A stretch of DNA of 64,000 bases from NCBI RefSeq assembly GCF_007680605.1, contig NZ_VEIO01000004.1:19997-83996 (forward strand), in the 5' to 3' direction. Below are positions 43,625 through 53,201 of this stretch, in pieces. A program made the position numbers and the translations under genes. Under the pieces are notes generated by a model. The model was not told where the DNA came from, did no database searches, and worked only from the letters and a program-made list of their open reading frames with translations. This stretch comes from Paenibacillus xylanexedens. GTDB lineage: Bacteria; Bacillota; Bacilli; Paenibacillales; Paenibacillaceae. Each line of letters starts with the position of its first letter. The stretch's first letter is position 1.

Positions 43625-43729
43625 TTAGATCAGGAATGCTTTAGAGATGATCACCAGCAAGATAAAGAGAACCAGAATCGCACCAGTCGATGTCCATGCA
43701 CCGCCGTATCCACCAACTACTCCACTCAT
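43625..43729 (-). CDS. YjcZ-family sporulation-type miniprotein (34 aa)
   Basis: The product reads MSGVVGGYGGAWTSTGAILV followed by LFILLVIISKAFLI. It differs from the neighbouring 34-residue protein at a minority of positions, so the two are tandem duplicates. AAGGAGG precedes the ATG by seven bases. Like its neighbour it has one membrane helix and no recognisable catalytic residue. Confidence 0.85.
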   Translation of the reverse strand: MSGVVGGYGGAWTSTGAILVLFILLVIISKAFLI

Positions 43730-44247
43730 GTAAAACCCTCCTTTGATTTGAGGTACAGTTCACTATATGCATCGGACGCGCAACCGACCGGGCGCAGAAG
43801 TAAAATGGGCTGACTTCCCGTTTCGACTATATTCTTCACCAAGAAGATTAGTAATAATTAAGGTTATAAATACATCCTTTATTGTCTTTCGCTTACTTTA
43901 ATTAATACATAGTGTTATATTTTATTAGATTTGTGGCCTTTACGTTCCTTATATTGGGAGATATGCTATCCCTTTATTAAGAAGGGTTGTTATTCTAAAA
44001 TCTATGTGGAGAGGAGTATTTCTGGCTTGTCTTGAGCAATGTATCCATTATTACAAAGTACAGTAGTTTTTAGATTGAACCATTCAATATCAATCATTAA
44101 ATGTCTGATTAGATTGAGTAAGTAACCTACAAATGACCAACATTTATTTTGAAGAATAACAAGTACAAATTCTAGAGTTTGGTATTTCACCTGATGACCG
44201 GAGTAAAAAAAACCAACCGATGGGAAGCATACTAGGGGATTAGAAAA
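43730..44247. other. AT-rich intergenic region
   Basis: No gene is supported in about 520 bases; a short minus-strand ORF (44002-44190) lacks a ribosome site. It should hold the promoters of the YjcZ-like gene and of the lipoprotein gene. No clear repeat or RNA was seen. Confidence 0.55.
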
Positions 44248-45369
44248 ATGAAAAAACGGGTTATGATTCTTGCTTTAACTGTATTGCTCAGCGCTTGTGG
44301 TAATTCGGAAACAACGAAAACAGCTGACAACAAGACCTCGGAACCAACAAATGCTACTGAAACTGTCAAAGCTGAAGCTAAAGAAACAAAATATACTACA
44401 TATAACGGTGAAGGATTTTCGTTCTCATATCCGGAGTCATGGAAAAGTGTAGATACTAGTCAAATGCACGTAGCGGTGAAGGGCGCGTTCTCAGACCAAT
44501 CAGGAACTAAGAAGTTTGCAGATAACATTAATTTAACGATCGAAGCCAACACATCAGGTTCAATCAACCCTGAGGAATTTGCTAATAACACAGCGGACTA
44601 TTATGTACAGAATGGTGCATCTATCGGCATATCAGATTATAAAAAGACCAATTTTAGCATCAAGCCTTATAAAGACATAAATGCTGGTGTACTTGAAGGG
44701 AGTTACACTCATTCCTCAGGAACCAATGTAGTTCTAGTTCAGTACATGATCCCGACAAATACAGACCTGTATACCTTAACGTTAACTTATGGCAAAGATT
44801 CATATCATTCAGATGAAGTGAGTGATATTCTAAATTCCTTGAACATTACTTCTCCGCTGGCGCAAACAGCTGTAACGACATCTGCTACAGACTCATCGGG
44901 CGCAGCAACTGCTGCTGACTTCTTTAACGATCTTACATCTTCCGTCTCATCTGAGACAGCCGTGATGGAGCAGGTATCTTATAATTATCTCGCAAAACAT
45001 ACCGACCTGTTCCCTGCAGATACTGCTGAGCTTCGCAAAAAGGTAAAAGGACTTGTTAAAGCTGATGTGACCACCCGACATCTCAATAAAAATGTAGCCA
45101 ATTACTACGAGAACTTTGTACAAATAAGTGGACAGGTTATTCAGGTGGAAGAAGACAATTCACTGGGATCACCCATTTCTATCTTGTTACTAGAGGACGA
45201 TTACGGTAATTATATTACAGCCATATATCCTGCCTCGACCGGAGACTTGCTTGATGGGGACTATGCCACTGTCATTGCTGTACCTATCGCCAACTACTCC
45301 TTCGATAATGTTGGTGGCGGATACACCAATTCAACTATAATGGGTGCCTCTTTAATCGTTGCTAAATAA
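44248..45369 (+). CDS. Lipoprotein of unknown function
   Basis: The 373-residue precursor has a lipoprotein signal MKKRVMILALTVLLSAC (Cys 17), a Thr/Lys/Glu-rich linker, then a domain starting YTTYNGEGFSFSYPESWKSV that resembles PsbP/DcrB-like folds (about 45-205). A Ser/Thr linker joins it to a C-terminal beta-rich region, VQISGQVIQVEEDNS to IAVPIANYSFDNVGG, which looks like an OB-type fold. It would be anchored on the outer face of the membrane. GGGGATT lies upstream of the ATG. Confidence 0.8.
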   Translation: MKKRVMILALTVLLSACGNSETTKTADNKTSEPTNATETVKAEAKETKYTTYNGEGFSFSYPESWKSVDTSQMHVAVKGAFSDQSGTKKFADNINLTIEANTSGSINPEEFANNTADYYVQNGASIGISDYKKTNFSIKPYKDINAGVLEGSYTHSSGTNVVLVQYMIPTNTDLYTLTLTYGKDSYHSDEVSDILNSLNITSPLAQTAVTTSATDSSGAATAADFFNDLTSSVSSETAVMEQVSYNYLAKHTDLFPADTAELRKKVKGLVKADVTTRHLNKNVANYYENFVQISGQVIQVEEDNSLGSPISILLLEDDYGNYITAIYPASTGDLLDGDYATVIAVPIANYSFDNVGGGYTNSTIMGASLIVAK

Positions 45370-45388
45370 TAAAAACCAAGAATAGGAT

Positions 45389-45426
45389 AAACAGGCCAGC
45401 TTAATTAAGTTTAAGCAGGCCTGTTT
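45389..45426 (+). terminator. Terminator after the lipoprotein gene
   Basis: AAACAGGCC and GGCCTGTTT pair, with an inner GCTTAA/TTAAGC stem. Confidence 0.75.
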
Positions 45427-45612
45427 GGTGTAAAATTCTTTTTTGAATGCACATGATCACAAACCTTGAACTGTTTTCTCGATGGGAGACAAATGGATAC
45501 ATGACGAAGTTTGAAAAAACGTAGATACCCGGTTTACATTTGGCAACTGACTTATCGTTCTTGATATAGAGCAGAGCACCACGTATTTTGAGACACTTTT
45601 TGTCAACAACTC

Positions 45613-45642
45613 AAAAAAGGCAAGCCCCTAATGGGACTTGCC
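45613..45642 (-). terminator. Terminator after the thiamine-binding-type gene
   Basis: On the minus strand GGCAAGTCCC pairs with GGGGCTTGCC and is followed by six T. Confidence 0.85.
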
Positions 45643-45667
45643 GCGTAAAATGGTTTTATGCCGTTTC

Positions 45668-45994
45668 TCAATTCGGCCTGTCGTGCAGCGAAATTAGCTT
45701 ATCCTGTACGGATTGCAGCTTCTGCATACTGGAGGCGTCCGGTTTATCACGCCGGTCATCGATTTTCACGGATGTGGAGACACGCTGGGCTCCTGACAGA
45801 AACGGAGCTTCATGCAAAGCCGCGATGGCGGTGAAAACTTCGTTCAGCGGACCTTCAATAATGGTGCTCATCGAAGTCAACTGGTATGTAACGCCACGTT
45901 GCCTTTCCAATATCTTTTGCATGTCTGCTACATAACTGCTCAGACTGGTGGTGCCTGTTCCAATCGGGATAACGGTTACTTCTGCAATTGCCAC
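45668..45994 (-). CDS. MTH1187-family thiamine-binding protein (UPF0045/DUF77)
   Basis: The 108-residue protein starts from a GTG at 45994 with GGAGG seven to nine bases upstream, reading MAIAEVTVIPIGTGTTSLSS; the family then shows YQLTSMSTIIEGPLNEVFTAI and RVSTSVKIDDRRDK. Members of this family bind thiamine or hydroxymethylpyrimidine-type ligands and are thought to supply vitamin transporters. A longer ORF to 46039 lacks a site. No transporter is adjacent. Confidence 0.88.
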   Translation of the reverse strand: MAIAEVTVIPIGTGTTSLSSYVADMQKILERQRGVTYQLTSMSTIIEGPLNEVFTAIAALHEAPFLSGAQRVSTSVKIDDRRDKPDASSMQKLQSVQDKLISLHDRPN

Positions 45995-46235
45995 TTCGCT
46001 CTGCCTCCTCTGGGCCCCGTTTGAACCGTTGCCGCTCAAGTTTTAGTCGAGTTTTGACTCATTTTATTTTAACAGTTTAAAGTACTCCAATTCAAACTGA
46101 CGTGATGACGTCATTCTAAATCTCGTAAATTTTTTTTCGCAGAATCTTCAAATCTTCCAGTCCTTTTCCTTTGCGGATTCTTGGCTTAGATGGTATACTC
46201 GGAATTACGTTTTATGGTTTCCCCCCTGTTTACAA

Positions 46236-46251
46236 ACACTATATGTTGGGG
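46236..46251 (+). promoter_or_regulatory. NrdR box 1
   Basis: ACACTATATGTTGGGG resembles the NrdR consensus ACACTATATaTaGTGT, with the left half perfect. It lies 32 bases from box 2. Confidence 0.6.
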
Positions 46252-46267
46252 TACATTAGTATAACAA

Positions 46268-46283
46268 CAACAAAATATAGTGA
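46268..46283 (+). promoter_or_regulatory. NrdR box 2
   Basis: CAACAAAATATAGTGA keeps the right half (TATAGTG) of the NrdR consensus. The 32-base spacing, three helical turns, is typical of NrdR box pairs. Confidence 0.55.
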
Positions 46284-46761
46284 AACGGGATACCCCACTT
46301 CTTATATCCAGCATCTGGAATCTCTCGAAAAACTAGATGAAATCACCTCCAAAGGCACGTCCCTGTAGGTGTAAATCGCTTTCTCGAAGACAGGGCTGGC
46401 ATGGAGGTTAACGGGGCTGTTTGGACTGCGTCCGTTACCTTTATTCACAGGTATGAAATGATCAGACAAAAGCTTACATACAGCAACTTGTTCTGTCGAA
46501 GGCATGCATATGATAAGACTGTCAAAAAACCAGAACATGAATGGGCATTTTCAGCCGCAAGGCAAGGGAATGCTTTTTGTATGAGCAGGTTCTGTCCACT
46601 CCTTGTCGCATGATTTCATCCCAAACGTATCTGGTTACCGCCACTTAGTCCGCAAAATCCGTATTTTACTCACCGTTGTAGACCTCCAATTCTTATTTTC
46701 AAAGAATTGTTTAATTTATTTTTTTCATTATCTTTTTATCATGTGAAAGCGAGGAATATTC

Positions 46762-49095
46762 ATGCCACAAGTTGTGACCAAGCCGAACAATCGCCAGCTT
46801 GCCTTTGACGAGATGCGTATCTCGGTGTATGCCGACCGTATCCTGGAAGGACTGGACATGCTCGACAAGGAACGTCTGGTTCGCGGAGTAACGAGCAAAC
46901 TTCGTCGTGACGAAGTTACCGGAGATGAGATCAGCAATGCTTTTATGATGAGCGCTCTGGAACTGGTAACGAAAGAAGAGCCGAACTGGAAATTTGCAGC
47001 AGCGAGATCCCTGCTTACTTCCCTTTACAAAAAAGCGGCAACCAACCGCAGATACAAATCCTACCCGGAAGAGCCTTACGGCGCATTCCATCCACTGATC
47101 GTTGACCTTGTCAAAAAAGGCATCTACCGGGAAGAGTTGCTGGAATGTTACACCAAGGAACAGATCGACGAGCTTGCGGAGTGCATTGACTATCGCAACG
47201 ATCTGCTCTTCGATTATATCGGTTTGCTCACACTGGCTGAGCGTTACCTCGCCAACGATTTTGATGGCAAAGTCATGGAATTGCCGCAGGAGCGTTACAT
47301 GGTTATCGCCATGTACCTGATGCACCAAGAACCTGCCGAGAAGCGTATGGATCTGGTGAAAGAAGCATACTGGGCGATGAGCAACATGTACATGACCGCA
47401 GCTACGCCGACGATGTCCAATGCGGGTAAAAAGGTAGCCGGACAGCTCTCCAGCTGTTTCATCGACACCGTAGATGACTCTCTCGAAGGGATCTTTGATT
47501 CCAATACAGACGTAGCCCGTTTGAGCAAAATGGGCGGCGGCATCGGGGTGTACCTCGGTAAAGTCAGAGCGCGTGGTTCAGACATCCGTGGTCACAAAAA
47601 TACAAGTTCAGGCGTTATCCCTTGGATTCGCCAGTTGAATAACACAGCCGTGAGCGTGGATCAGCTCGGAACACGTAAAGGTGCGATCGCGGTTTACCTG
47701 GATGTTTTCCATAAAGATATCCTGGCGTTCCTCGACCTGAAGCTGAACAATGGTGACGAGCGGATGCGTGCGCATGACGTTTTCCATGGTATCTGCCTGC
47801 CTGACCTCTTCATGGAGCGTGTCGAAAGTCGTGGTGAATGGAGCTTGTTCTGCCCGCACGAGACGAAAAAAGTGATGGGCTGGAAAGATAAGAACGGCCG
47901 CGCATTGGGTCTGGAAGACTTTTACGACGAAACGAAGGGTCAAGGTACATTCCGCGAGAAGTATGAAGAAGCCGTGAATCATCCGCTGTTGTCCCGTATT
48001 ACGGTACAAGCCATCGACATCATGAAACGTGTCATGAAATCACAGCTCGAAACAGGTACGCCGTACATGTTCTACCGTGATACAGTTAACCGTTCGAACC
48101 CTAACCGCGCACATGGCATGGTCTACTCGTCCAACCTGTGCACCGAAATTATGCAGAACCAATCCGCTACCGTGGTGGAAAAAGAAGAACTGGTGACCAA
48201 AGATGGTCAGACACGCATCGTGATCTCCAAAGTGCCTGGTGACTTCGTGGTCTGCAACCTGAACTCGATCCACTTGGCTCGCGCAGTACCTCATAACGTA
48301 CTGGAACGCCTGATTCCGATTCAGGTTCGTATGCTGGACAACGTCATTGACATTAACAACATCGAGGTGCTTCAAGCCCAATACACGAACAGTCAGTATC
48401 GCGCTGTCGGTCTGGGAACGTTCGGATTGCATCACCTGCTTGCACTCGAAGGCATTCGGTGGGAATCCGAAGAAGCTGTCACCTATAACGATAATCTGTA
48501 CGAAAAAATTAACTACCTGCTCGTTCAAGCCAGCATGGAACTGTCCAAAGAAAAAGGACATTATCCGAAGTTCAAAGGCTCCGACTGGGAAAGCGGTCAT
48601 TACTTCGATCAACGCGAGTACACAACGGGTGAGCGCGTAGGCGAATTTGTAACTACAGATCAATGGAAAGAACTGCAAGCGCAAGTGAAACAAAACGGCG
48701 TACGTAACGCATGGATGTTTGCTATCGCACCAAACGGTTCCACCTCCATCATCGCCGGTTCAACAGCAAGTATTGATCCACTATATGAGCTGTTGTCCTA
48801 TGAAGAGAAAACAACATACAAAATCGCCAACCCGGCACCGGATCTATCCGAAAAAACGATCTGGTACTACAAGACGGCATTTATGGTAGATCAGCATGCT
48901 TCCATCAACATGGCGGCTGCCCGTCAACGTCACGTTGACCAGGGTCAAAGCTTCAACCTGTATGTTCGTCCTGATATCAAAGCGACGGAGTTCCTGGAAT
49001 TGCACCTTCACGCTTGGAGAGCCGGCATGAAATCGACCTATTATGTTCGAAGCCGTGCATTAACAATCGAGGAATGTGATTCCTGCGCAAGCTGA
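46762..49095 (+). CDS. nrdA: Ribonucleoside-diphosphate reductase, alpha subunit
   Basis: The catalytic subunit of class I ribonucleotide reductase, which makes deoxyribonucleotides. The 777-residue protein starts MPQVVTKPNNRQLAFDEMR, with what looks like one ATP cone (about 1-90). The redox-active Cys pair is in SSCF and VCNL, the thiyl Cys in SNLCTE, and the C-terminal Cys pair is ECDSC. GCGAGGA lies upstream of the ATG. nrdB follows after 232 bases; there is no nrdI, which supports class Ia rather than Ib. Control by NrdR is inferred from the upstream boxes. Confidence 0.95.
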   Translation: MPQVVTKPNNRQLAFDEMRISVYADRILEGLDMLDKERLVRGVTSKLRRDEVTGDEISNAFMMSALELVTKEEPNWKFAAARSLLTSLYKKAATNRRYKSYPEEPYGAFHPLIVDLVKKGIYREELLECYTKEQIDELAECIDYRNDLLFDYIGLLTLAERYLANDFDGKVMELPQERYMVIAMYLMHQEPAEKRMDLVKEAYWAMSNMYMTAATPTMSNAGKKVAGQLSSCFIDTVDDSLEGIFDSNTDVARLSKMGGGIGVYLGKVRARGSDIRGHKNTSSGVIPWIRQLNNTAVSVDQLGTRKGAIAVYLDVFHKDILAFLDLKLNNGDERMRAHDVFHGICLPDLFMERVESRGEWSLFCPHETKKVMGWKDKNGRALGLEDFYDETKGQGTFREKYEEAVNHPLLSRITVQAIDIMKRVMKSQLETGTPYMFYRDTVNRSNPNRAHGMVYSSNLCTEIMQNQSATVVEKEELVTKDGQTRIVISKVPGDFVVCNLNSIHLARAVPHNVLERLIPIQVRMLDNVIDINNIEVLQAQYTNSQYRAVGLGTFGLHHLLALEGIRWESEEAVTYNDNLYEKINYLLVQASMELSKEKGHYPKFKGSDWESGHYFDQREYTTGERVGEFVTTDQWKELQAQVKQNGVRNAWMFAIAPNGSTSIIAGSTASIDPLYELLSYEEKTTYKIANPAPDLSEKTIWYYKTAFMVDQHASINMAAARQRHVDQGQSFNLYVRPDIKATEFLELHLHAWRAGMKSTYYVRSRALTIEECDSCAS

Positions 49096-49327
49096 TCCAC
49101 ATAAGAATGGTAACATCGTGATGGATATGGGTACCCCCATCCTGCCACGCTGATCATGATGACCACCGGGGCATCCTGTTTTGAATGCAAAATAGCGTTG
49201 CCCTGGTTCTTTTTTGCCCAAAACCTGACCACAGCATCGCAAGATGTTCAATATATGCCAAAACAGTACAAGCTTGTTCTGTCATCGTCGTTATATAGTG
49301 TAAATTCATTCAAGGAGTGAACGGATT

Positions 49328-50359
49328 ATGCAAGTACAGAAAATTTTCAATACCGAAGCGCCTAACCAATCGACACGTATTATTGAAGGTGAATGCTCGG
49401 GTATCCTGAACTGGAACGACATTCGTATGCCTCATATGTACAAATTGTACAAAGTATTGCTACTTAACCACTGGATCGCTGACGAGATTCCAATGTCCAA
49501 GGATGCTTCCCAGTTTGCCCAACTGGACGAAGAAGAGAAACGTACGTTCAAAATTAACATCTCCCTGCTGGCTGTACTGGATTCCATGCAAACGATGTTT
49601 GTCGGTGACGTAAAACGTTATTTTACCGACTCTTCCCTTGAAGCGATCTCTGCCATTATCGGACAACAGGAAGTTGTGCATAACCAATCCTACTCCTACG
49701 TTCTGTCTTCCATCGTTTCCGATCAGGAGCAGAAAGAGATTTTCGAATATTGGAAACATGATCCAGTGTTACTGGACCGCAACCGTTTCATCGCGGATAT
49801 TTATCAAAGCTTCCGGGATAACCCGTCTCCACAGACGTTCTTCCAAGCGATGGTTGCTGACTTGATTCTGGAAGGTATTTTCTTCTATAGTACATTTGCG
49901 TTCTTCTATAACCTGGCTCGTGACCAGAAAATGATGGCAACCAGCCAGATGATCTCGTACATCCAGCGGGATGAAAATCAGCACTGCTACTTCTTCGCGG
50001 AGGTATTCAAACAGTTGCTGGTAGACTTCCCTGAACTGAACACACCGGAAAACATGGACTACGTGTACAAAACGATTGACCGCGCAGTTGAGCTGGAAAC
50101 AAACTGGGCTCATTATACACTCAGCAACGTTCGCGGCATCGACCTGAACGAACTGGAAGATTACATTAAATACACGGCGAACAAACGCTTGCGTCTGATG
50201 GGTATGGAAAAGGCATATGAAGGCGTTGACGTGAACTGCATGCCTTGGATCAAACCATTCTCCGACGAAGCGCTGAACGCAACGAAAACAGACTTCTTCG
50301 AAGCCAAGTCCCGTAACTACGGCAAAGTGGGCGACGATAACGGATTTGACGATCTGTAA
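49328..50359 (+). CDS. nrdB: Ribonucleoside-diphosphate reductase, beta subunit
   Basis: The radical-generating subunit. The 343-residue protein has the diiron ligands: Asp in LLAVLDSMQ, QEVVHNQSY (Glu, His and the radical Tyr), LILEGIFFY and RDENQHCYFF. The Tyr is present, so a tyrosyl-radical class Ia enzyme is expected. AAGGAG lies 10 bases before the ATG. It is downstream of nrdA and is followed by a terminator. Confidence 0.95.
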   Translation: MQVQKIFNTEAPNQSTRIIEGECSGILNWNDIRMPHMYKLYKVLLLNHWIADEIPMSKDASQFAQLDEEEKRTFKINISLLAVLDSMQTMFVGDVKRYFTDSSLEAISAIIGQQEVVHNQSYSYVLSSIVSDQEQKEIFEYWKHDPVLLDRNRFIADIYQSFRDNPSPQTFFQAMVADLILEGIFFYSTFAFFYNLARDQKMMATSQMISYIQRDENQHCYFFAEVFKQLLVDFPELNTPENMDYVYKTIDRAVELETNWAHYTLSNVRGIDLNELEDYIKYTANKRLRLMGMEKAYEGVDVNCMPWIKPFSDEALNATKTDFFEAKSRNYGKVGDDNGFDDL

Positions 50360-50468
50360 GAATATTGGTTCAGACACAGCTCTATATCGGATAGGAAGCG
50401 ATTAATCCAACACCATATTGGATGCCTCGATGTGTCCATCCAATCTTGAAGATAACGTCTAACACTGC

Positions 50469-50524
50469 ACACTCTCTCATGCTGGGAAGCTTTACAGCTA
50501 CCCACGTGAGAGAGTGTTTTTTTG
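50469..50524 (+). terminator. Terminator after nrdB
   Basis: ACACTCTCTCA and TGAGAGAGTGT pair exactly, with an inner GGGAAGC...GCTACCC-type stem, followed by seven T. Confidence 0.88.
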
Positions 50525-50589
50525 TCTCTAAACCTTGTAAAATAGTGGGTAGAGTTTCCTATTCTTTCACGATGAAATGAGGTCTAATC

Positions 50590-51963
50590 ATGGATAGAGA
50601 GTTGCTGGAACAGATTAATGTTTGGCACGAACAGGAAGACTATGCGCTCATCGTAAAACGTATTGAGGCATTACCCGAATCCGAGCAGGATGCCGAAACG
50701 ATCGGACAGCTTGCAAGAGCATATAACAATTTGGAAGAGTATCGCACAGCCATTAAACTATTACAAGGCGTTAAGGAACAAGGCCAACTAGACCCGTTAT
50801 GGCACTTCCGGTTAGGTTATGCCTACTGTTACGTCGCTGAATACAAGCTGGCACAGGCCGCTTTTGAAGAAGCGAATCGGCTTGAGCCTAACGATGACTC
50901 TACCCTGGAATTTTTGGACTGGATTCGTCCCAAAGCAGCTAAAATGGATCTAGATCGCACTCGCTGGGAGACGGAGCAGGCGGAGTGGGAGCAAAGCGGA
51001 ACACTAAACCAGCTCCAGGCTGCTTCAGGCACATACGATCCTGCAACGTTCTGGCGATATAGCGATTATGCACAGGACAACCATGTATCCGTACCTTTTG
51101 ATGAGGAATTGAAACAATCCATTGAACAGGAACTCGGCTACAAACTGCCACCTTCCTATATCCAGCTAATGAAAACGCAAAATGGCGGTTTTCCTGCGCG
51201 CACAACGTTTCCGACTCAAGAGGGTACAAGCTGGGCAGAGGATCATATCGCCATTAGTAGCATCTTGGGTATTGGACGGGATAAGATGTATTCCCTTGGT
51301 GGAGAGTTCGGCAGTCGCTTTATGATCGAAGACTGGGGATACCCCGACCTCGGGGTTGTCATCTGTGATTGCCCGTCCGCCGGTCATGATGTCGTCATGC
51401 TGGACTATCGCTTCTGCGGCCCTCAAGGCGAACCTTGTGTCGTTCATGTGGATCAGGAGAGCGATTATGAAATTACCTATCTTGCGCCTAATTTCGAAGT
51501 GTTCGTCCGCGGTCTGCTGGATGAAGAACACTTTAATCCGCTTGACGAGGAAGGCTCTGACTCTCTTGATGAAGAACAAGCAATTACTGCTGTATTCACT
51601 GAGAACCAAAGCGTGTCCACATTCTCTAAAGAAGCCATCGCCCCTTTTAGGTTCATTGATGCAGGAACCAATTCCTATTCCGTGATTCTGAATGCAGGTA
51701 CATATCTTCAAGATGTCTTTGACTCACGTGCAGATGAAGGTTTCGAAGGTGGCGGGTACGATTGGGCATCCCTTGCTTCTGTCTTTCTTGAAGAAAAGAT
51801 GCCTCATCTGACTTCGGTTATTCGCTTCGATCCGGAAGCGGATATGTTCTGTGCTTATACAGATGACAAAGAAGCTCTCATATCCTTTATTCTCGGGTTC
51901 AAGCAGGCATGTGAGCAACGTAATCTTATTCTCGACCTGTTTTCAAGAGCAGAGCTGGACTAA
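50590..51963 (+). CDS. TPR-SUKH-Imm51 fusion protein
   Basis: The 457-residue protein combines three modules. Residues about 1-125 are TPR-type helical repeats (LARAYNNLEEYRTAIKLL, LGYAYCYVAEYKLAQAAF). Residues about 165-305 resemble SUKH/SMI1-KNR4: LPPSYIQLMKTQNGGFP and FMIEDWGYPDLGVVICDCPS, then the closing YLAPNFEVFVRGLL. Residues about 345-457 resemble Imm51: FRFIDAGTNSYSVILNAGTY, EGFEGGGYDWASLASVFLEE and DPEADMFCAYTDD. SUKH and Imm51 are immunity domains of polymorphic toxin systems, so a combined immunity role is likely. No toxin lies in the window. ATGAAATGAGG precedes the ATG. Confidence 0.78.
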   Translation: MDRELLEQINVWHEQEDYALIVKRIEALPESEQDAETIGQLARAYNNLEEYRTAIKLLQGVKEQGQLDPLWHFRLGYAYCYVAEYKLAQAAFEEANRLEPNDDSTLEFLDWIRPKAAKMDLDRTRWETEQAEWEQSGTLNQLQAASGTYDPATFWRYSDYAQDNHVSVPFDEELKQSIEQELGYKLPPSYIQLMKTQNGGFPARTTFPTQEGTSWAEDHIAISSILGIGRDKMYSLGGEFGSRFMIEDWGYPDLGVVICDCPSAGHDVVMLDYRFCGPQGEPCVVHVDQESDYEITYLAPNFEVFVRGLLDEEHFNPLDEEGSDSLDEEQAITAVFTENQSVSTFSKEAIAPFRFIDAGTNSYSVILNAGTYLQDVFDSRADEGFEGGGYDWASLASVFLEEKMPHLTSVIRFDPEADMFCAYTDDKEALISFILGFKQACEQRNLILDLFSRAELD

Positions 51964-51985
51964 ACAGAAGATAAGGAGCCCTTTT

Positions 51986-53020
51986 ATGACGACTCGCATT
52001 TACTTTGCTTCCAATAGTCTTGGTCATGTCACGGAACACAGTCTGCAGAAGGCACTGGATCACTTCAATCTCGGAGTGTTAGTCCAGTTCCAGCGGACAG
52101 CTGAAGGCGTGATGGGGCAAACCTTGTTTATTCAAACTACGCAAGGTGAGTTTATTCTGAAGGGCAATCCGTTGTACAACGGACAGTTTCAGGAAGAGCA
52201 ATTTTTCGTGGAGCAACTGGCCGCTCGCGCTAGCATCCCTGTTCCTGTTCCCTATCAGATTCAGGAGGACACGCAGCTATTGGGGTGGAGTTACGTAATC
52301 ATGCCCAAGTTGTCTGGAAGCCATTTGTATGATCCTGTTTTTCAAACGACTCTGACTCCACAAGATCATGAAGAAATTGCAGATGTACTGGCTGAAACGT
52401 TAGCCGAACTGCATCACTGGAAAGTTCCGGATGCTGGAGAATACGATCCGGTGGCAGACAAAATCATGCCTTTTGCCGGCTCGTATCTGGACTGGTTGTA
52501 TGGAAGCATCCGCCACTGGTTGCACGATGCGGAGAAGTACTCCGTGATTACAGACGATGATGTACGCTGGGTAGATGAGCAATTGAGGCAGTCCGAATCT
52601 GCTTTTTTAATCTCGACGGTTCATGAATTTGTCATGGGAGATTTCAAAGTTGAGAATTTTCTTATCCAAAAGGCGGATATGCCTGCATCCCCGTGGAAAA
52701 TCAGTGGATTATTTGATTTTACGACGGCTTATTTTGGTGATGGCACAGCCGATCTGACGAAAATGACTGCAAGATACCTCCGGGAAGGCCGGCCTGATCT
52801 GGCTGCGAGATTTCTCCATCATTACCGGGAAAACATCTGTGCAGGCGATGTAGAAAAATGTAAACATTTTCGCTCACGCCTTCTTATTCACCTATTGTAT
52901 CAACGTATTCTATGGTGGGGTGAAGCGAAGGCGACCGGACAAGTTACCTGGGAAGCCGATTTACCTTTTGCTCCTTGGGCAGAGCAGTATATCGAGAAGG
53001 TACTCTCTTTGCTGGACTGA
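51986..53020 (+). CDS. Aminoglycoside-phosphotransferase-like kinase
   Basis: A 344-residue cytosolic protein of the APH/choline kinase fold, starting MTTRIYFASNSLGHVTEHS. An ORF runs back to 51851, but AAGGAG precedes the ATG at 51986. The ATP lobe shows GEFILKGNPLYNGQ and IPVPVPYQ; the catalytic loop reads VMGDFKVENFLI, where the usual HGD has become MGD, and the metal-binding motif is GLFDFTTAYFGD. The missing His weakens the assignment of drug resistance. It follows the fusion gene by 22 bases, so they are co-transcribed. Confidence 0.8.
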   Translation: MTTRIYFASNSLGHVTEHSLQKALDHFNLGVLVQFQRTAEGVMGQTLFIQTTQGEFILKGNPLYNGQFQEEQFFVEQLAARASIPVPVPYQIQEDTQLLGWSYVIMPKLSGSHLYDPVFQTTLTPQDHEEIADVLAETLAELHHWKVPDAGEYDPVADKIMPFAGSYLDWLYGSIRHWLHDAEKYSVITDDDVRWVDEQLRQSESAFLISTVHEFVMGDFKVENFLIQKADMPASPWKISGLFDFTTAYFGDGTADLTKMTARYLREGRPDLAARFLHHYRENICAGDVEKCKHFRSRLLIHLLYQRILWWGEAKATGQVTWEADLPFAPWAEQYIEKVLSLLD

Positions 53021-53081
53021 ACTGCCCGATGGTCTGAATCCATAGTAGTGGACGACCCCTGATGTGATAAATCGACACAAA

Positions 53082-53118
53082 AATAGCCAGTGATCCTAAG
53101 GATCACCGGTTATTTTTT
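53082..53118 (+). terminator. Terminator after the APH-like gene
   Basis: AATAGCCAGTGATCC and GGATCACCGGTTATT pair across a three-base loop with one G-U, followed by six T. Confidence 0.85.
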
Positions 53119-53201
53119 GTTTCCTATATAATCCCCGTATTACATGCTAATTCAATTGACGCATTCACCTGAATGATCCACTGAATTCTATGATGATCAA
53201 A

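Larger units (their letters stand above)
46040..46761. other. Long leader and promoter region of nrdA
   Basis: No gene is supported in about 720 bases. It contains paired NrdR boxes at its left part, then some 470 bases to nrdA. Within that, GTTCTG at 46487 and CAGAAC at 46531 could pair. I found none of the conserved cobalamin-riboswitch blocks. Confidence 0.6.

Noticed and set aside
46290..46761. Cobalamin riboswitch in the nrdA leader
   Set aside because: No conserved cobalamin-aptamer blocks were found, and the class Ia enzyme does not use the cofactor.
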